64,000 nt of DNA from Gracilibacillus salitolerans (GTDB lineage Bacteria > Bacillota > Bacilli > Bacillales > Amphibacillaceae): contig NZ_CP045915.1 of assembly GCF_009650095.1 (NCBI RefSeq), forward strand, positions 496,001 to 560,000, in the 5' to 3' direction. Each line of letters starts with the position of its first letter. The first letter of the stretch is position 1. A program made the translations under genes and the position numbers. Under the pieces are notes generated by a model, which had not been told where the DNA came from, made no database searches, and was given only the letters and a program-made list of their open reading frames with translations. Shown one piece after another: positions 54,921 through 64,000 of the stretch.

Positions 54921-55019
54921 TTTTTTCTCCTTTATTTTAAGGTCCGAATTATTCCGTATTTTATTAATATATGATACTATATCATTATTGAGGTGTAGAG
55001 ACATCATTTCTCAAACTTG

Positions 55020-55034
55020 ATTTTACAGAAAATT
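55020..55034. promoter_or_regulatory. CodY box upstream of ilvD
   Basis: ATTTTACAGAAAATT matches AATTTTCWGAAAATT at 13 of 15 positions, about 60-70 bases before ilvD. Branched-chain synthesis genes are classic CodY targets. Confidence 0.6.
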
Positions 55035-55092
55035 ATAAATTGTAAGAACTCTAGTATTTAAACTAGAAAGTATAGTGGGGAGGCATATTGGA

Positions 55093-56784
55093 ATGGGGAA
55101 AGACTTACGTATCAAAAGTAATGTGTTTGATGATTCGAAGCGTGCTCCTAACCGTGCGATGTTACGTGCTGTTGGAGTAACAGATGAAGATTTTAAAAAG
55201 CCAATGATCGGTGTAGCGAGTACATGGAGTGAAGTAACACCGTGTAACGTACATTTAGATGATTTGGCGATTAGTGCCAAGGAAGGAGCCCGAGAAGCGG
55301 GCGGTGTTCCACTGATTTTTAATACAATCACGGTATCAGATGGTATTTCCATGGGTACATCGGGAATGCGTTATTCCCTGCCAAGTCGTGATGTGATTGC
55401 AGATTCCATTGAAACAGTTGTAGGAGCAGAGAACCTAGATGGTTACGTTGCAATTGGTGGCTGTGATAAGAATATTCCTGGTTGTTTAATTTCGATTGCT
55501 CGTTCTGACGTACCAGCTGTTTTTGTCTATGGTGGAACGATTGCACCAGGGTACCGTAATGGACAAAAATTAGATATTGTATCTGTTTTTGAAGGGGTAG
55601 GTAAACACAATAACGGCGATATCGATGATGAAGAATTAAGAGGAATTGAGTGTGCAGCATGCCCTGGAGCTGGTTCTTGTGGTGGTATGTACACAGCAAA
55701 TACAATGGCAACAGCAGTAGAAGCACTTGGTATGAGTTTACCGGGAAGTTCTTCTAACCCGGCGGAATCTCCTGAGAAATTACAAGATTGCCGTGAAGCA
55801 GGGGAAGCTGTTTACAACCTCCTAGAAAAAGGTATCTATCCAAAAGATATTTTAACGAAAAAAGCATTCGAAAATGCGATCACTGCTGTAATGGCGTTAG
55901 GTGGATCTACAAATGCAGTTCTTCACTTATTAGCGATTGCTAATGCAGCAGAAGTAGATTTAACGATGGAGGACTTTAATCATATTCAAGAAAAAGTTCC
56001 ACACTTAGCAGACTTGAAGCCAAGTGGTAAATATGTAATGGAAGATTTACATAAAATTGGTGGAGTTCCAGCTGTGATGCGTCTATTATTAGATAATGGA
56101 TTCTTACATGGTGACTGTTTAACCGTTACTGGTAAAACCATTGCAGAAAATTATGCAGATGTACCAGAGCTTTCAGATGATCAGGACATCATTCATCCAT
56201 TAAGTAATCCATATCGTGCAGATGGACCATTGATCGTTTTGAAAGGTAACCTTTCACCAAGCGGTGCGGTTGCAAAAGTATCAGGTGTAAAAGTAAAACG
56301 TCATACGGGTCCAGCACGTGTGTTTAATAATGAAGACGAGGCAACAAACGCTGTAATGAATAACGAGATTAACGAAGGTGACGTTCTTGTTATTCGTTAT
56401 GTAGGACCAAAAGGTGGACCAGGTATGCCGGAAATGCTTTCTATTTCTGCGATCCTAGTAGGTAAAGGATTAGGTCAGAAAGTAGCACTATTAACAGATG
56501 GTCGTTTCTCCGGAGGTACACATGGTCTTGTAGTAGGTCATATCGCTCCAGAAGCACAAACAGGTGGACCAATCGCTTTCTTAGAAGAAGGAGATATGGT
56601 AACCATTGACTCTGAGAAAAAAGAAATCTCTATGGACGTTGCTGATGAAGAATTAGAAAAGCGTCGTGCAAACTGGAAAGCTCCAGAGTTGTACAAAAGA
56701 GGTGTGCTAGGAAAATATGCACACAACGTATCATGCTCATCACAAGGTGCAGTAACAGACTTTATCAATCGTACGGATCAATAA
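55093..56784 (+). CDS. ilvD: Dihydroxy-acid dehydratase
   Basis: A 563-residue Fe-S dehydratase in valine, isoleucine, leucine and pantothenate synthesis. Cluster cysteines lie in [10 protein letters not shown] near residue 125 and [14 protein letters not shown] near 195. Other marks are [45 protein letters not shown] [11 protein letters not shown] and the catalytic segment [14 protein letters not shown] at 55093 follows GGGGAGG; six codons upstream an in-frame GTG overlaps that site. It is not linked to other ilv genes here. A CodY box lies upstream and a strong terminator downstream. Confidence 0.96.
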   Translation: MGKDLRIKSNVFDDSKRAPNRAMLRAVGVTDEDFKKPMIGVASTWSEVTPCNVHLDDLAISAKEGAREAGGVPLIFNTITVSDGISMGTSGMRYSLPSRDVIADSIETVVGAENLDGYVAIGGCDKNIPGCLISIARSDVPAVFVYGGTIAPGYRNGQKLDIVSVFEGVGKHNNGDIDDEELRGIECAACPGAGSCGGMYTANTMATAVEALGMSLPGSSSNPAESPEKLQDCREAGEAVYNLLEKGIYPKDILTKKAFENAITAVMALGGSTNAVLHLLAIANAAEVDLTMEDFNHIQEKVPHLADLKPSGKYVMEDLHKIGGVPAVMRLLLDNGFLHGDCLTVTGKTIAENYADVPELSDDQDIIHPLSNPYRADGPLIVLKGNLSPSGAVAKVSGVKVKRHTGPARVFNNEDEATNAVMNNEINEGDVLVIRYVGPKGGPGMPEMLSISAILVGKGLGQKVALLTDGRFSGGTHGLVVGHIAPEAQTGGPIAFLEEGDMVTIDSEKKEISMDVADEELEKRRANWKAPELYKRGVLGKYAHNVSCSSQGAVTDFINRTDQ

Positions 56785-56795
56785 GGATATTCTCC

Positions 56796-56836
56796 ACACG
56801 CGTTTCAGTCTAATGAAGCGCGTGTTTTTTTTTTGA
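56796..56836 (+). terminator. Terminator after ilvD
   Basis: ACACGCG and CGCGTGT perfect arms (extended by TTC/GAA) around AGTCTAAT, followed by nine or more T. Confidence 0.93.
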
Positions 56837-57037
56837 CTCAACTTTTACTTTGCTCGTATTATCACTCCTTCCATATTATTGTCGTATTTTACAACATCAG
56901 GAAGATATAGCAAGTAAACTCTATTTTATCAGTTTCTAATTGCAAATAAGCTATACCGAAGATGTCGAACTTGTGCTATAATGTAACTTAAAAGTTTGAA
57001 AATTTCAAATTCAAAGAAAATGGGGGAAAAGGGGAAT

Positions 57038-58117
57038 ATGAAGAAAAATTTGCTCTTATTATTAGTTATAGCTTTCTTCAGTGTACTTGTTTTAGCAGCT
57101 TGTGGTACAAGTGATGAGACAGATAACACAAATGGCGGATCAGGTGCTGAGGAAACAGAAGAAACTTCAGAAGATGCTCCAGAAGAAACGGAAGAGGAAG
57201 AGGCAGCTTCTGATGGTGAAGTATATCAGATTGGTGCAACACAAATTGTAGAGCATCCATCTTTAGATGCGGCATTTGAAGGGTTTCAAGCAGCAATTGA
57301 AGATGCTGGTTTAGAAGCAGAATATGATTTTCAATCCGCACAAAATGATCAAAACAATGCCACAACGATTGCTAATAACTTTGTAGCGGATGGTGTCGAT
57401 TTGATTTTTGCAAACTCTACTCCAAGTGCACAAAGTTCATTACAAGCAACAAAAGATATACCTATTTTATTTACATCAGTCACAGACGCAGTGGAGAGTG
57501 GCCTTGTTGAATCATTAGATCAACCAGGTGAAAATATTACGGGTGTATTGGATTTACATCCAGATTCTGTCGAAAGAACGGTAGAGTTTATTGATAATTA
57601 TTTCGAAGGAGCAACAATTGGACTTATTTATAGTGCAGGAGAAGCAAACTCGGTTGCACAAATTGAAGCAGTTAATGAAGCAGTAGAAGGAACAAGCTTA
57701 TCTACGACAGAGGCTACGGTAGGTAACTCTTCTGAAGTACAGCAAGCTACAACTTCATTAGTGGGCGATGCAGATGTTTTCTTCATTATCACGGACAATA
57801 CAGTTGTTTCTGCATTAGAAACCGTTGTAGGAGTAGCCGAAGAACAAGGTATTCCATTGATTGTAGGTGAACCTGATTCTGTACAGCGTGGTGGTTTTGC
57901 GACGTTTGGTATTGATTACCACACAATCGGCTATCGTACAGGTGAAATGGCGGTAGAAATTTTAACAGGTGAAAAAACAACGGCAGATATCCCTGTAGAA
58001 GTTCCACCGAGCATGCAGTTGTTTATTAACAAAGAAGCAGCAGAAGCACAAGGTGTGGAATGGAACGAAGACTGGGATGAAGATGCAGAATTTCTAGAAA
58101 CAGCAGAAGAAGAATAA
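57038..58117 (+). CDS. ABC transporter substrate-binding lipoprotein (TrpX-like)
   Basis: A 359-residue lipoprotein. The signal LLLLLVIAFFSVLVLAAC has the lipobox cysteine at residue 22. A strongly acidic Glu/Thr linker follows (about 30-60), typical of halophile surface proteins. The binding domain of the PF04392 (ABC_sub_bind) type begins YQIGATQIVEHPSLDAAFEG and has QSAQNDQNNATTIANNFVAD and DLIFANSTPSAQS. Such proteins pair with the permease and ATPase that follow; the TrpXYZ group imports tryptophan. ATG at 57038 follows GGGGAA. An extended -10 (TGCTATAAT) lies at about 56972-56980. Confidence 0.87.
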   Translation: MKKNLLLLLVIAFFSVLVLAACGTSDETDNTNGGSGAEETEETSEDAPEETEEEEAASDGEVYQIGATQIVEHPSLDAAFEGFQAAIEDAGLEAEYDFQSAQNDQNNATTIANNFVADGVDLIFANSTPSAQSSLQATKDIPILFTSVTDAVESGLVESLDQPGENITGVLDLHPDSVERTVEFIDNYFEGATIGLIYSAGEANSVAQIEAVNEAVEGTSLSTTEATVGNSSEVQQATTSLVGDADVFFIITDNTVVSALETVVGVAEEQGIPLIVGEPDSVQRGGFATFGIDYHTIGYRTGEMAVEILTGEKTTADIPVEVPPSMQLFINKEAAEAQGVEWNEDWDEDAEFLETAEEE

Positions 58118-58123
58118 ATATCT

Positions 58124-58172
58124 AAAGAAAACCTCGACATTGCTAATGAATGGTAGGTGTCGAGGTTTTCTT
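58124..58172 (+). other. Strong hairpin between substrate-binding and permease genes
   Basis: AAAGAAAACCTCGACA and TGTCGAGGTTTTCTTT are perfect 16-base arms around an 18-base loop. There is no pure T-run after it. A 5'-3' expression step between an abundant binding protein and its permease is the usual use of such elements. Confidence 0.75.
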
Positions 58173-58210
58173 TCAAGTATGGTAGAAGGACAGAAAGGAA
58201 GAGTAGTAGC

Positions 58211-59209
58211 ATGGAGGGCATCATAATTTCCTTATTCAGTGCAGTAGAATCTGGTACGATATATGCATTGATGGCATTGGGCGTTTATCTTTCATTTCGT
58301 ATTTTAGATTTCCCGGATTTAACAGTTGATGGCAGTTTTGTAACAGGCGGAGCAGTAGCGGCGATCTCGATCGTGAATGGAGTACCACCCGTATTAGCAA
58401 CATTTTATGCTGCTATTGCAGGATTTATAGCAGGTGTTGTCACTGGAATTTTGAATACGAAAGGGAAGATTAATCCATTATTATCGGGTATTTTAATGAT
58501 GATTGCTTTATATTCTATTAACCTTAGAATTATGGGCAAACCAAATGTCGCTTTACTAAATGATCCAACAATGTTTAATCAGATAGAAGGTTTTTGGGCA
58601 TCTTTAGGTATCGATAACTTTTTAAATAGTATTCTTACAGATTCGGGCATGGATCGCTTGCCAGGTACATGGGCAATACTCATTATTATGGTTATTATTA
58701 CATTAATCATTAAATTTATAACGGATTATTTCTTAAAAACAGAAGTAGGACTCGCATTACGTGCCACTGGTGACAACGAAAAAATGATCAGAAGTTTTTC
58801 TGCTAACACGGATATCCTAACGATTGTCGGCTTAGGTATTTCTAATGCATTAGTTGCGTTATCGGGTGCTTTTATTGCACAATATGGCGGTTTTTCAGAT
58901 GTGAATATGGGAATTGGGATGATCGTCATCGGTCTAGCATCTGTTATTATTGGAGAAGCATTATTTGGCACAAAAACAATTGCCCGTACTACACTAGCGG
59001 TTATTGGAGGGGCAATTGCATATCGAATCGTACTGACCTTCGCTTTAAAGTTTAAATTTTTAGAGACGGGTGATGCGAAATTAATTACGGCAGTGATTGT
59101 TATTCTTGCACTTGTCGTACCCAAAATCATCGCTAACCAAAAAGAAGCAAAACGAAAACGTAGAAAAAGAGCAATGCTAGCCAGCGGAGAGGGGGCTAAT
59201 AATGCTTAG
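58211..59209 (+). CDS. ABC transporter permease (TrpY-like)
   Basis: A 332-residue inner-membrane permease of the BPD_transp_2 (branched-chain amino acid/sugar) fold. Marks are the N-terminal SAVESGTIYALMALGVYLSF, LDFPDLTVDGSFVTGGAVAA, a loop GEALFGTKTIARTTLAVIGG and about eight hydrophobic helices. A basic tail (KRKRRKRAML) ends it. ATG at 58211 follows AGGAAGAG. It overlaps the ATPase gene by eight bases and belongs to one transporter with it and the lipoprotein upstream. Confidence 0.88.
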   Translation: MEGIIISLFSAVESGTIYALMALGVYLSFRILDFPDLTVDGSFVTGGAVAAISIVNGVPPVLATFYAAIAGFIAGVVTGILNTKGKINPLLSGILMMIALYSINLRIMGKPNVALLNDPTMFNQIEGFWASLGIDNFLNSILTDSGMDRLPGTWAILIIMVIITLIIKFITDYFLKTEVGLALRATGDNEKMIRSFSANTDILTIVGLGISNALVALSGAFIAQYGGFSDVNMGIGMIVIGLASVIIGEALFGTKTIARTTLAVIGGAIAYRIVLTFALKFKFLETGDAKLITAVIVILALVVPKIIANQKEAKRKRRKRAMLASGEGANNA

Positions 59210-59996
59210 CATGAAAGATATTGCGATTACCTTTAATGAAGGTACATTGGATGAAAAGAAGGCTCTTCAAGATGTCAACCTGGATATGGAAAAAGGGGAC
59301 TTTGTAACCGTAATCGGAAGTAATGGTGCAGGTAAATCAACCTTAATGAACATGATCTCAGGTTCCTTAAAGCCAGATATCGGATCGGTGAAAATTAATG
59401 ATAAAAATGTTACTATGTTACCTGAATATAAACGTTCTCAGTTTATAGGGCGAGTTTTCCAAGATCCGATGGCAGGAACAGCACCTACGATGACGATTGA
59501 AGAAAACCTTGCGATGGCATATGCTAGGAACAAAAAGCGTACTTTAAAAATTGGGGTCAGTAAAAAGCGTAAGACATTATTTAAAGAACATTTAGAAACA
59601 CTTCATTTAGGTCTGGAAAACAGATTGAATGCTAAAGTCGGACTGCTTTCTGGTGGAGAGCGTCAGGCACTGTCCTTATTAATGGCAACTTTTACAGAAC
59701 CGAATATATTATTGTTAGATGAGCATACAGCAGCATTAGACCCTTCCCGTGCTGAATTAATTACTAATCTGACTGGCGAAGTGGTAGAGCAGTTCGGTTT
59801 AACAACTGTAATGGTTACACATAATATGCAACAGGCTTTAGACTTAGGTAATCGTCTGATTATGATGGATAAAGGCCAAATTATATTAGAAGTTGTTGGA
59901 GACGAAAAACAACAACTTACTATCGAAAAATTACTGCATGAATTCCAGCGAATCCGTGGGAAACAAATGGAGAATGACCGAGCTATATTGGGTTAA
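59202..59996 (+). CDS. ABC transporter ATPase (TrpZ-like)
   Basis: A 264-residue ATPase. Walker A is VIGSNGAGKSTLMN near residue 39. The Q-loop is RVFQDPMAG, the signature LLSGGERQALSLLMA, Walker B NILLLDEHTAALDP and the switch His in VMVTHNMQQAL. It is complete and of normal length. Overlap with the permease gene shows coupling. It powers the TrpXYZ-like importer. The substrate is probably tryptophan or another aromatic compound by family likeness; this is inferred. Confidence 0.9.
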   Translation: MLSMKDIAITFNEGTLDEKKALQDVNLDMEKGDFVTVIGSNGAGKSTLMNMISGSLKPDIGSVKINDKNVTMLPEYKRSQFIGRVFQDPMAGTAPTMTIEENLAMAYARNKKRTLKIGVSKKRKTLFKEHLETLHLGLENRLNAKVGLLSGGERQALSLLMATFTEPNILLLDEHTAALDPSRAELITNLTGEVVEQFGLTTVMVTHNMQQALDLGNRLIMMDKGQIILEVVGDEKQQLTIEKLLHEFQRIRGKQMENDRAILG

Positions 59997-60147
59997 AGTA
60001 AGGACAGTTACTTTCGATGGAGGGTAGCTGTCCTTTCTAACAAATAAGCTGAGTGCTATATGAACACAGTGGAAAACAACCTGCGTGGAAGCACTCTTTT
60101 GTTTTAAAATGAAAATCTCCTTAAACGATAGAAAGAAGGGATCACGA

Positions 60148-61335
60148 ATGAAATATGGTTTTTCAGAACGGGTAAAATATATGAAATCGTCAGCAGTGCG
60201 AGATATTTTAAAAGTAATCAATCAAGGTAATATCATCTCTTTTGCCGGAGGATTGCCGGAAGAAGACTTATTTCCTGTAGAAGCTGTTGACAATGCTTTC
60301 CATAAAGCAATCACGACGAATAAAAAAGCACTGCAGTACGGTGAAACGGAAGGAGTACCTCAGTTACGCGAATTATTAGCTGAGCGTATGAAACAAAAAG
60401 GCTTACACCGCTCAGCTGATAATATTCTAATTACTTCAGGCAGTCAGCAGGCGATTGATCTTTTCTCGCGAGTAATGTTCAATAAGGGGGATGTAATCTT
60501 AACAGAAAACCCCACATATTTGGCAGCATTACAAGTATTTGAATCGTATGAAACAAAAGTGGTAGCAGTTGATTCAGATGATGATGGCATGGTTTTAGCT
60601 GATTTAGAAGAGAAAATTGAGCGACACAAGCCGAAATGTATCTATGTAGTACCAACCTATTCCAATCCAACCGGAAAAGTATGGTCGTTAGAAAGACGAG
60701 AAAAATTGCTGGAATTGGCAAACAAATATCATGTTGTTATTTTTGAAGATGATCCTTATGGAGAATTACAATTTGATGAAAATGAAGCACCACCATCGAT
60801 TGCTTCGTTAGATGAAAATGACATTGTATTATATACCAGTACCTTTTCCAAAACGGTTGTGCCTGCTGTTCGCATTGGTTGGATTGTTGGTCCACACCAA
60901 ATTATTCGTATTATGGCCCAGGCTAAACAGGCAACGGATCTTCATACCAATTCTATTGGTCAGCATGCATTGGTGCACTTATTACAAGATTTTGATATTG
61001 ATGGACACATTCAAACGATCAGAAAAACATATTATGAACGGATGCTTGTGATGAAGCGGTTATTAGAAACTGCTGATATTGAAGGATTAGAGTATATTGC
61101 GCCAAAAGGTGGTATGTTCTTCTGGGTGAAGTTGCCGAAACGAATTAACACAAAAGACTTATTAAATGGAGCTGTAAAAGAAGGCGTAGCTTTTGTACCA
61201 GGAGCACCATTCTATGTATCAGACCCAGAACAAAATACACTACGACTGAATTTCACCAACTCAGAACCAGCTCTAATTGAAGAAGGGATGAAACGCTTCG
61301 TAAAAGTACTAGAAACAACCAACATCCATTCGTGA
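60148..61335 (+). CDS. PLP-dependent aminotransferase (2-aminoadipate/aromatic type)
   Basis: A 395-residue fold-type-I aminotransferase like LysN or the catalytic half of MocR proteins, without the MocR helix-turn-helix. Marks are ISFAGGLPEEDLFPVE near the start, LQYGETEGVPQLRELLAERM, ITSGSQQAIDLFSRV, PTYSNPTGKVW, FEDDPYGELQF and the PLP lysine in YTSTFSKTVVPAVRIGW. Closely related enzymes act on aromatic amino acids, aminoadipate or branched keto acids. It follows the TrpXYZ-like transporter by 150 bases on the same strand without a clear terminator, so it may work on the imported compound. GAAGGGA precedes the ATG. Confidence 0.87.
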   Translation: MKYGFSERVKYMKSSAVRDILKVINQGNIISFAGGLPEEDLFPVEAVDNAFHKAITTNKKALQYGETEGVPQLRELLAERMKQKGLHRSADNILITSGSQQAIDLFSRVMFNKGDVILTENPTYLAALQVFESYETKVVAVDSDDDGMVLADLEEKIERHKPKCIYVVPTYSNPTGKVWSLERREKLLELANKYHVVIFEDDPYGELQFDENEAPPSIASLDENDIVLYTSTFSKTVVPAVRIGWIVGPHQIIRIMAQAKQATDLHTNSIGQHALVHLLQDFDIDGHIQTIRKTYYERMLVMKRLLETADIEGLEYIAPKGGMFFWVKLPKRINTKDLLNGAVKEGVAFVPGAPFYVSDPEQNTLRLNFTNSEPALIEEGMKRFVKVLETTNIHS

Positions 61336-61376
61336 AGTCAGTTTGAACAGATGAAAATTTCTAGAAGTAGCTCATT

Positions 61377-61447
61377 CTGCAACTGGAATATGTGGACTCC
61401 AGTGGGGAACCAGTGGAAAGCAAGTATATTCCAGTTGCACGATCAAT
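61377..61447. repeat. Short repeat with terminal inverted arms
   Basis: TGCAACTGGAATAT (61379-61392) and ATATTCCAGTTGCA (about 61427-61440) are perfect inverted arms. Between them GGACTCCAGTGGGGAACC and CAGTGGAAAGCAAG recall the inner blocks of the larger repeats at 35.7-36.1 kb, so it is probably a shortened relative of that family. Confidence 0.6.
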
Positions 61448-61476
61448 GAGCAGCTCTATTACTATCGGTTTCCTTA

Positions 61477-61905
61477 TTATAGCCCTAGAAACTTTTTCCA
61501 CCAATCCTTTTTCTCCGAAGGCTCCTCAGTTTGTATCTCTTCAGCTAACAAAATATCTTCCTTATCTACAGCAGTCTTGGTTGCCAGGATAAGACCATAA
61601 TCACTTTCCGCTTCACGATTAGAAACATAAGTGTAAGTAATATGGTGTTTATTAGCAAGCTCGCGGTACGGTTTGAAAAAACGCAAGCTCATATTACCAT
61701 TCATTAAGACAGTGGTATGGGGGAATTGACGCATTACATTTTCCATTTCAGCCAACCCTTTTTCTCCACGAACTTGTGACTTCGTTAGGGCTAATACAAC
61801 CCGTTCTCGAAAAGTCCCTAAATACTTTCTTTTTTCATCGGGGTTAATTTCCTTTGCACCGTAAATTCCTTCTTGTAAATAATCATCAACATCTTTTTTT
61901 GCCAT
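61477..61905 (-). CDS. yueI: YueI-family (DUF1694) protein
   Basis: A 142-residue cytoplasmic protein that closely follows Bacillus subtilis YueI: KKDVDDYLQEGIYGAKEINP, KYLGTFRERVVLALTKSQV and a middle VLMNGNMSLRFFKPY, then SDYGLILATKTAVDKEDI. The fold is alpha/beta. The function is unknown. The C-terminal tail (EEPSEKKDWWKKFLGL) is amphipathic. ATG at 61905 lies after GAGGTG; a GTG three codons upstream is inside that site. Single gene. Confidence 0.88.
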   Translation of the reverse strand: MAKKDVDDYLQEGIYGAKEINPDEKRKYLGTFRERVVLALTKSQVRGEKGLAEMENVMRQFPHTTVLMNGNMSLRFFKPYRELANKHHITYTYVSNREAESDYGLILATKTAVDKEDILLAEEIQTEEPSEKKDWWKKFLGL

Positions 61906-61948
61906 CAATAACACCTCTGTTCATTCTTCTTAGTTATAGTATATACAA

Positions 61949-61985
61949 AAATAAAAAGCTCCCCAAGAAAAAGGGAGCTTTGGAT
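61949..61985 (-). terminator. Terminator after ectC
   Basis: Minus-strand AAAGCTCCC and GGGGAGCTTT arms around TTTTTCTT, followed by TTATTTTTG. It ends the ectoine operon. Confidence 0.8.
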
Positions 61986-62042
61986 AAGAAATAGTATTGT
62001 TATGTCAAAACTTAGAAAATGGGGTATGCTCTAAGCTAACAA

Positions 62043-62429
62043 TTAATCTTCGTCTACTGGATATACGCCATTCTCGTCATGTACTTCTTTACCAGATAGA
62101 GGTGGATTGAATACACAAACCATGCGCATATCTGTTTTTGCACGAAGTAAATGTTCATCGTTTTCATCAAGTGCATATAGCGTATCTTTTGAAATGGGCC
62201 ATACTTTATTATCACTTAATGTTACAACTTCACCTTCACCTTCAATACAGTATACAGATTCAAGGTGATTTTGGTACCAAATATGAGTTTCTGTACCTGC
62301 TTTAATAATGGTATCATTGACAGAATAGCCCATACCGTCTTTTTTCATAATTAGACGACGGCTAACCCAGTTACCTCCATCAACATCATAATCAGTTCCT
62401 AGTACATCTTCTAGTTTTACTACTTTCAT
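62043..62429 (-). CDS. ectC: L-ectoine synthase
   Basis: A 128-residue cupin enzyme that closes N-acetyl-diaminobutyrate to ectoine, the compatible solute. Family marks are the start [40 protein letters not shown], the iron-binding [20 protein letters not shown] and the end [25 protein letters not shown] (given as two parts). Length equals typical EctC. It is last in ectABC; AGGAGG precedes the ATG. A 132-base gap with a hairpin repeat separates it from ectB. A terminator follows. Confidence 0.97.
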   Translation of the reverse strand: MKVVKLEDVLGTDYDVDGGNWVSRRLIMKKDGMGYSVNDTIIKAGTETHIWYQNHLESVYCIEGEGEVVTLSDNKVWPISKDTLYALDENDEHLLRAKTDMRMVCVFNPPLSGKEVHDENGVYPVDED

Positions 62430-62500
62430 AAGTTAAATTGCCTCCTGTATTGTCTGTTTTATTTGCATTATTAGTATCCATAAAATTGCTATGGATTATA

Positions 62501-62546
62501 AAACTAGACTTTCGCCATAAAGGTTTGGCGATAAGTCCAGTTTTTC
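62501..62546. repeat. Hairpin element between ectB and ectC, copy 2
   Basis: AAACT-GACTT-CGCCA pairs with TGGCG-AAGTC-AGTTT through single-base bulges. It is the same design as the element between des and desK at 16961-17005, including CTTTCGCCA and GATAAG around the loop and a TTTTTCT flank. Inside the ect operon it could reduce read-through to ectC or protect the mRNA. Confidence 0.6.
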
Positions 62547-62561
62547 TAAAAAATCACAACT

Positions 62562-63830
62562 TTAGTTAGTAACGGGGTCTTTAACTAAATCTTTTACACT
62601 TTCTTCAATAATATCCAGACCTTTTTGCAGCTCATCTTTAGGTATATTTAATGGTGGGAACAGCTTGAATACTTCATCATTTGGTCCCGCTGTTTCCATT
62701 ATTAAACCTAATTTAAAACAACGAGCTGTTATTTTCTCAGCAAGTCCTTCTACTTCTGAAGCAATACCTATCATAAATCCACGTCCGCGAACTTCCCCTT
62801 TAATTTCAGGATAGTCTGTAACGATTTTTTCCAGGAAGTTGTAGATCAGTTCAGATTTTTCGTGGATTTCTTTTTCGAATGACTCATCTTTCCAATAGTC
62901 AAGTGCTGCTGTTGCAGTAACGAATGCATGGTTATTACCACGGAAAGTACCGTTGTGTTCACCTGGCTTCCAAATATCCAACTCAGGCTTGATCAATGTT
63001 ACGGCAAGTGGTAAACCATAACCACTCAATGATTTAGATAAGCAGATAATATCTGGTTTAATACCAGCAGCTTCAAAACTGAAGAATGAACCAGTACGAC
63101 CGATACCTGCTTGCACATCATCAATAATTAGTAGAATGCCCCAACGACGGCAAATTTCTTCAATTTGTTTTAACCATTCAAAGCGAGCAGCGTTAATTCC
63201 ACCTTCACCTTGAACTGTTTCCACGATCATTGCGGCCGGAATTGCAACACCACTACCACTATCTTCGAGGAATCTTTCTAGATAAACGATTGTATCATGA
63301 TCAACATAGTTGTCATAAGCCATCGTTACAGTGTTTTGTAGTGGAATACCAGCACCTTGACGTTTCATAGAGTTACCAGTTACAGATAGGGAACCAATAG
63401 TCATACCATGGAAACCACCTGTAAAGCTGATAATATCTGTACGACCTGTTACTTTACGAGCCAATTTTAAGGCACTTTCTACTGTGTTTGTTCCTGTTGG
63501 TCCAGGGAACATTACTTTATAGTCAAGATCACGTGGTTTCAAGATTACGTCATCAAACTTCTCTAAAAATTCAGCTTTTGCTGTAGAAGCCATATCTAGA
63601 GAGTGTGTAATCCCATCACTTGAGATATATTCAATTAATTTTTCTTTCATATGATCATCATTATGTCCATAGTTAAGTGCACCTGCACCGGAGAAGAAAT
63701 CTAAATATTCCTTTCCGTCCTCGTCCCACATTTTGTGCTGTTTCGCTTTAGTAAATACAGTTGGAAAGTTACGAATATAACTACGCACAACAGATTCATG
63801 ATGATTGATAGTATCAAGATTTTTACTCAT
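62562..63830 (-). CDS. ectB: Diaminobutyrate-2-oxoglutarate aminotransferase
   Basis: A 422-residue PLP enzyme that makes L-2,4-diaminobutyrate from aspartate semialdehyde, the first ectoine step. Marks are [101 protein letters not shown] and the PLP lysine in [15 protein letters not shown]. It is full length for EctB. AGGAGGAA precedes the ATG. The end of ectA lies 86 bases upstream on the same strand. Confidence 0.97.
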   Translation of the reverse strand: MSKNLDTINHHESVVRSYIRNFPTVFTKAKQHKMWDEDGKEYLDFFSGAGALNYGHNDDHMKEKLIEYISSDGITHSLDMASTAKAEFLEKFDDVILKPRDLDYKVMFPGPTGTNTVESALKLARKVTGRTDIISFTGGFHGMTIGSLSVTGNSMKRQGAGIPLQNTVTMAYDNYVDHDTIVYLERFLEDSGSGVAIPAAMIVETVQGEGGINAARFEWLKQIEEICRRWGILLIIDDVQAGIGRTGSFFSFEAAGIKPDIICLSKSLSGYGLPLAVTLIKPELDIWKPGEHNGTFRGNNHAFVTATAALDYWKDESFEKEIHEKSELIYNFLEKIVTDYPEIKGEVRGRGFMIGIASEVEGLAEKITARCFKLGLIMETAGPNDEVFKLFPPLNIPKDELQKGLDIIEESVKDLVKDPVTN

Positions 63831-63916
63831 CTTTTAAGTTCCTCCTAGAAATGTATTATATATCGAATATATTTTCGCACTTTCTCAGTTAGAAAATACG
63901 AAATATTACGACAATA

Positions 63917-64000
63917 TTATTTGTTAATAGGCCCGACAATAAACTTTAATTCTTCTTCGTGCTCATCACCAGGGAAAACATCCTCGGTAAAAAACTCGCT
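63917..64000 (-). CDS. ectA: L-2,4-diaminobutyrate acetyltransferase, C-terminal end only
   Basis: The last 27 codons of a gene running off the right edge. The visible end reads EFFTEDVFPGDEHEEELKF, then IVGPINK and stop. The acidic HEEE[L]-type close with FPG before it and the position just before ectB fit EctA, a GNAT acetyltransferase that makes N-acetyl-diaminobutyrate. The catalytic part and promoter are outside the window. Confidence 0.75.
   Translation of the reverse strand, partial: SEFFTEDVFPGDEHEEELKFIVGPINK

Noticed and set aside
55328-55726. Open frame of 132 codons antisense to ilvD
   Set aside because: It is a shadow of the highly conserved ilvD cysteine region, with no ribosome binding site and low-complexity His/Leu/Gln content.
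1-64000. tRNA, rRNA, prophage or insertion-sequence genes
   Set aside because: None was found on reading both strands: no transposase motif, no integrase, no rRNA-like stretch and no tRNA T-loop with matching CCA end.

Overview
The window is AT-rich, low-GC Gram-positive DNA. Gene content, Shine-Dalgarno sequences of the AGGAGG type and T-tailed terminators all point to a spore-former-like, moderately halophilic member of the Bacillaceae (Gracilibacillus / Virgibacillus / Halobacillus type); this placement is inferred. Supporting signs are an ectoine operon (ectA end, ectB, ectC) at the right edge, a des-desK-desR cold-membrane module, YwnA/YwnB, YwrC/YwrB/YwrA, YfkAB, YpjP, YueI and CodY- and TnrA-type operators. 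No rRNA, tRNA, CRISPR array, prophage or insertion sequence was seen.

Layout. 1-3.8 kb: truncated ABC-F antibiotic-resistance ATPase with an attenuator leader, a SufR-like regulator divergent from sodA, a 7Fe ferredoxin and a decayed pRiA4b-ORF3-type gene. 3.8-7.5 kb: AraC regulator divergent from a sugar isomerase, then ywnB and ywnA sharing a palindromic operator. 7.6-10.7 kb: two head-to-head ECF sigma/anti-sigma pairs. 10.7-14.2 kb: a secreted protein, ywrC with split chromate transporter halves, a gamma-glutamyltransferase remnant and a small K+ channel. 14.5-20.3 kb: yfkAB, des-desK-desR and an MFS exporter. 20.6-27.9 kb: sulfur metabolism (SAM-I riboswitch, sulfone monooxygenase and flavin reductase; acetyl-CoA-type MetA behind an unusual structured leader), ypjP and small Fe-S or membrane genes. 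28-32 kb: PRD activator and ManP-type PTS permease. 32.1-35.6 kb: an apparent nitrogen operon of AmtB, GlnD-like nucleotidyltransferase, DnaQ-like exonuclease and a shortened GlnR-like regulator behind a TnrA-type box. 35.6-36.1 kb: an inverted pair of dispersed repeats. 36.2-38 kb: PadR-DUF1700-DUF4097 operon. 38-41.3 kb: TIGR00266 protein and AbgT transporter with CodY boxes. 41.5-48.3 kb: RDD / SpoIIM / DUF58 / MoxR / DUF4350 / DUF4129 membrane cluster. 48.4-50.9 kb: TetR and a DHA2 exporter. 50.9-64 kb: pepT, fni, a YumC-like reductase, an M15 peptidase, ilvD, a TrpXYZ-type ABC transporter with an aminotransferase, yueI and ectoine synthesis.

The most distinctive unit is the AmtB cassette. 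An ammonium channel is co-transcribed, not with a PII protein, but with a GlnD-like nucleotidyltransferase, a DEDDh exonuclease and a GlnR DNA-binding domain lacking the GlnR tail. The cassette lies behind a promoter whose TnrA/GlnR-type box sits at the spacing expected for activation. Several operons have palindromic operators directly visible: TetR tandem sites, the PadR site, the ywnA/ywnB pair, the ywrC palindrome, the AraC intergenic repeat and three CodY boxes. These allow an unusually concrete regulatory map from sequence alone.
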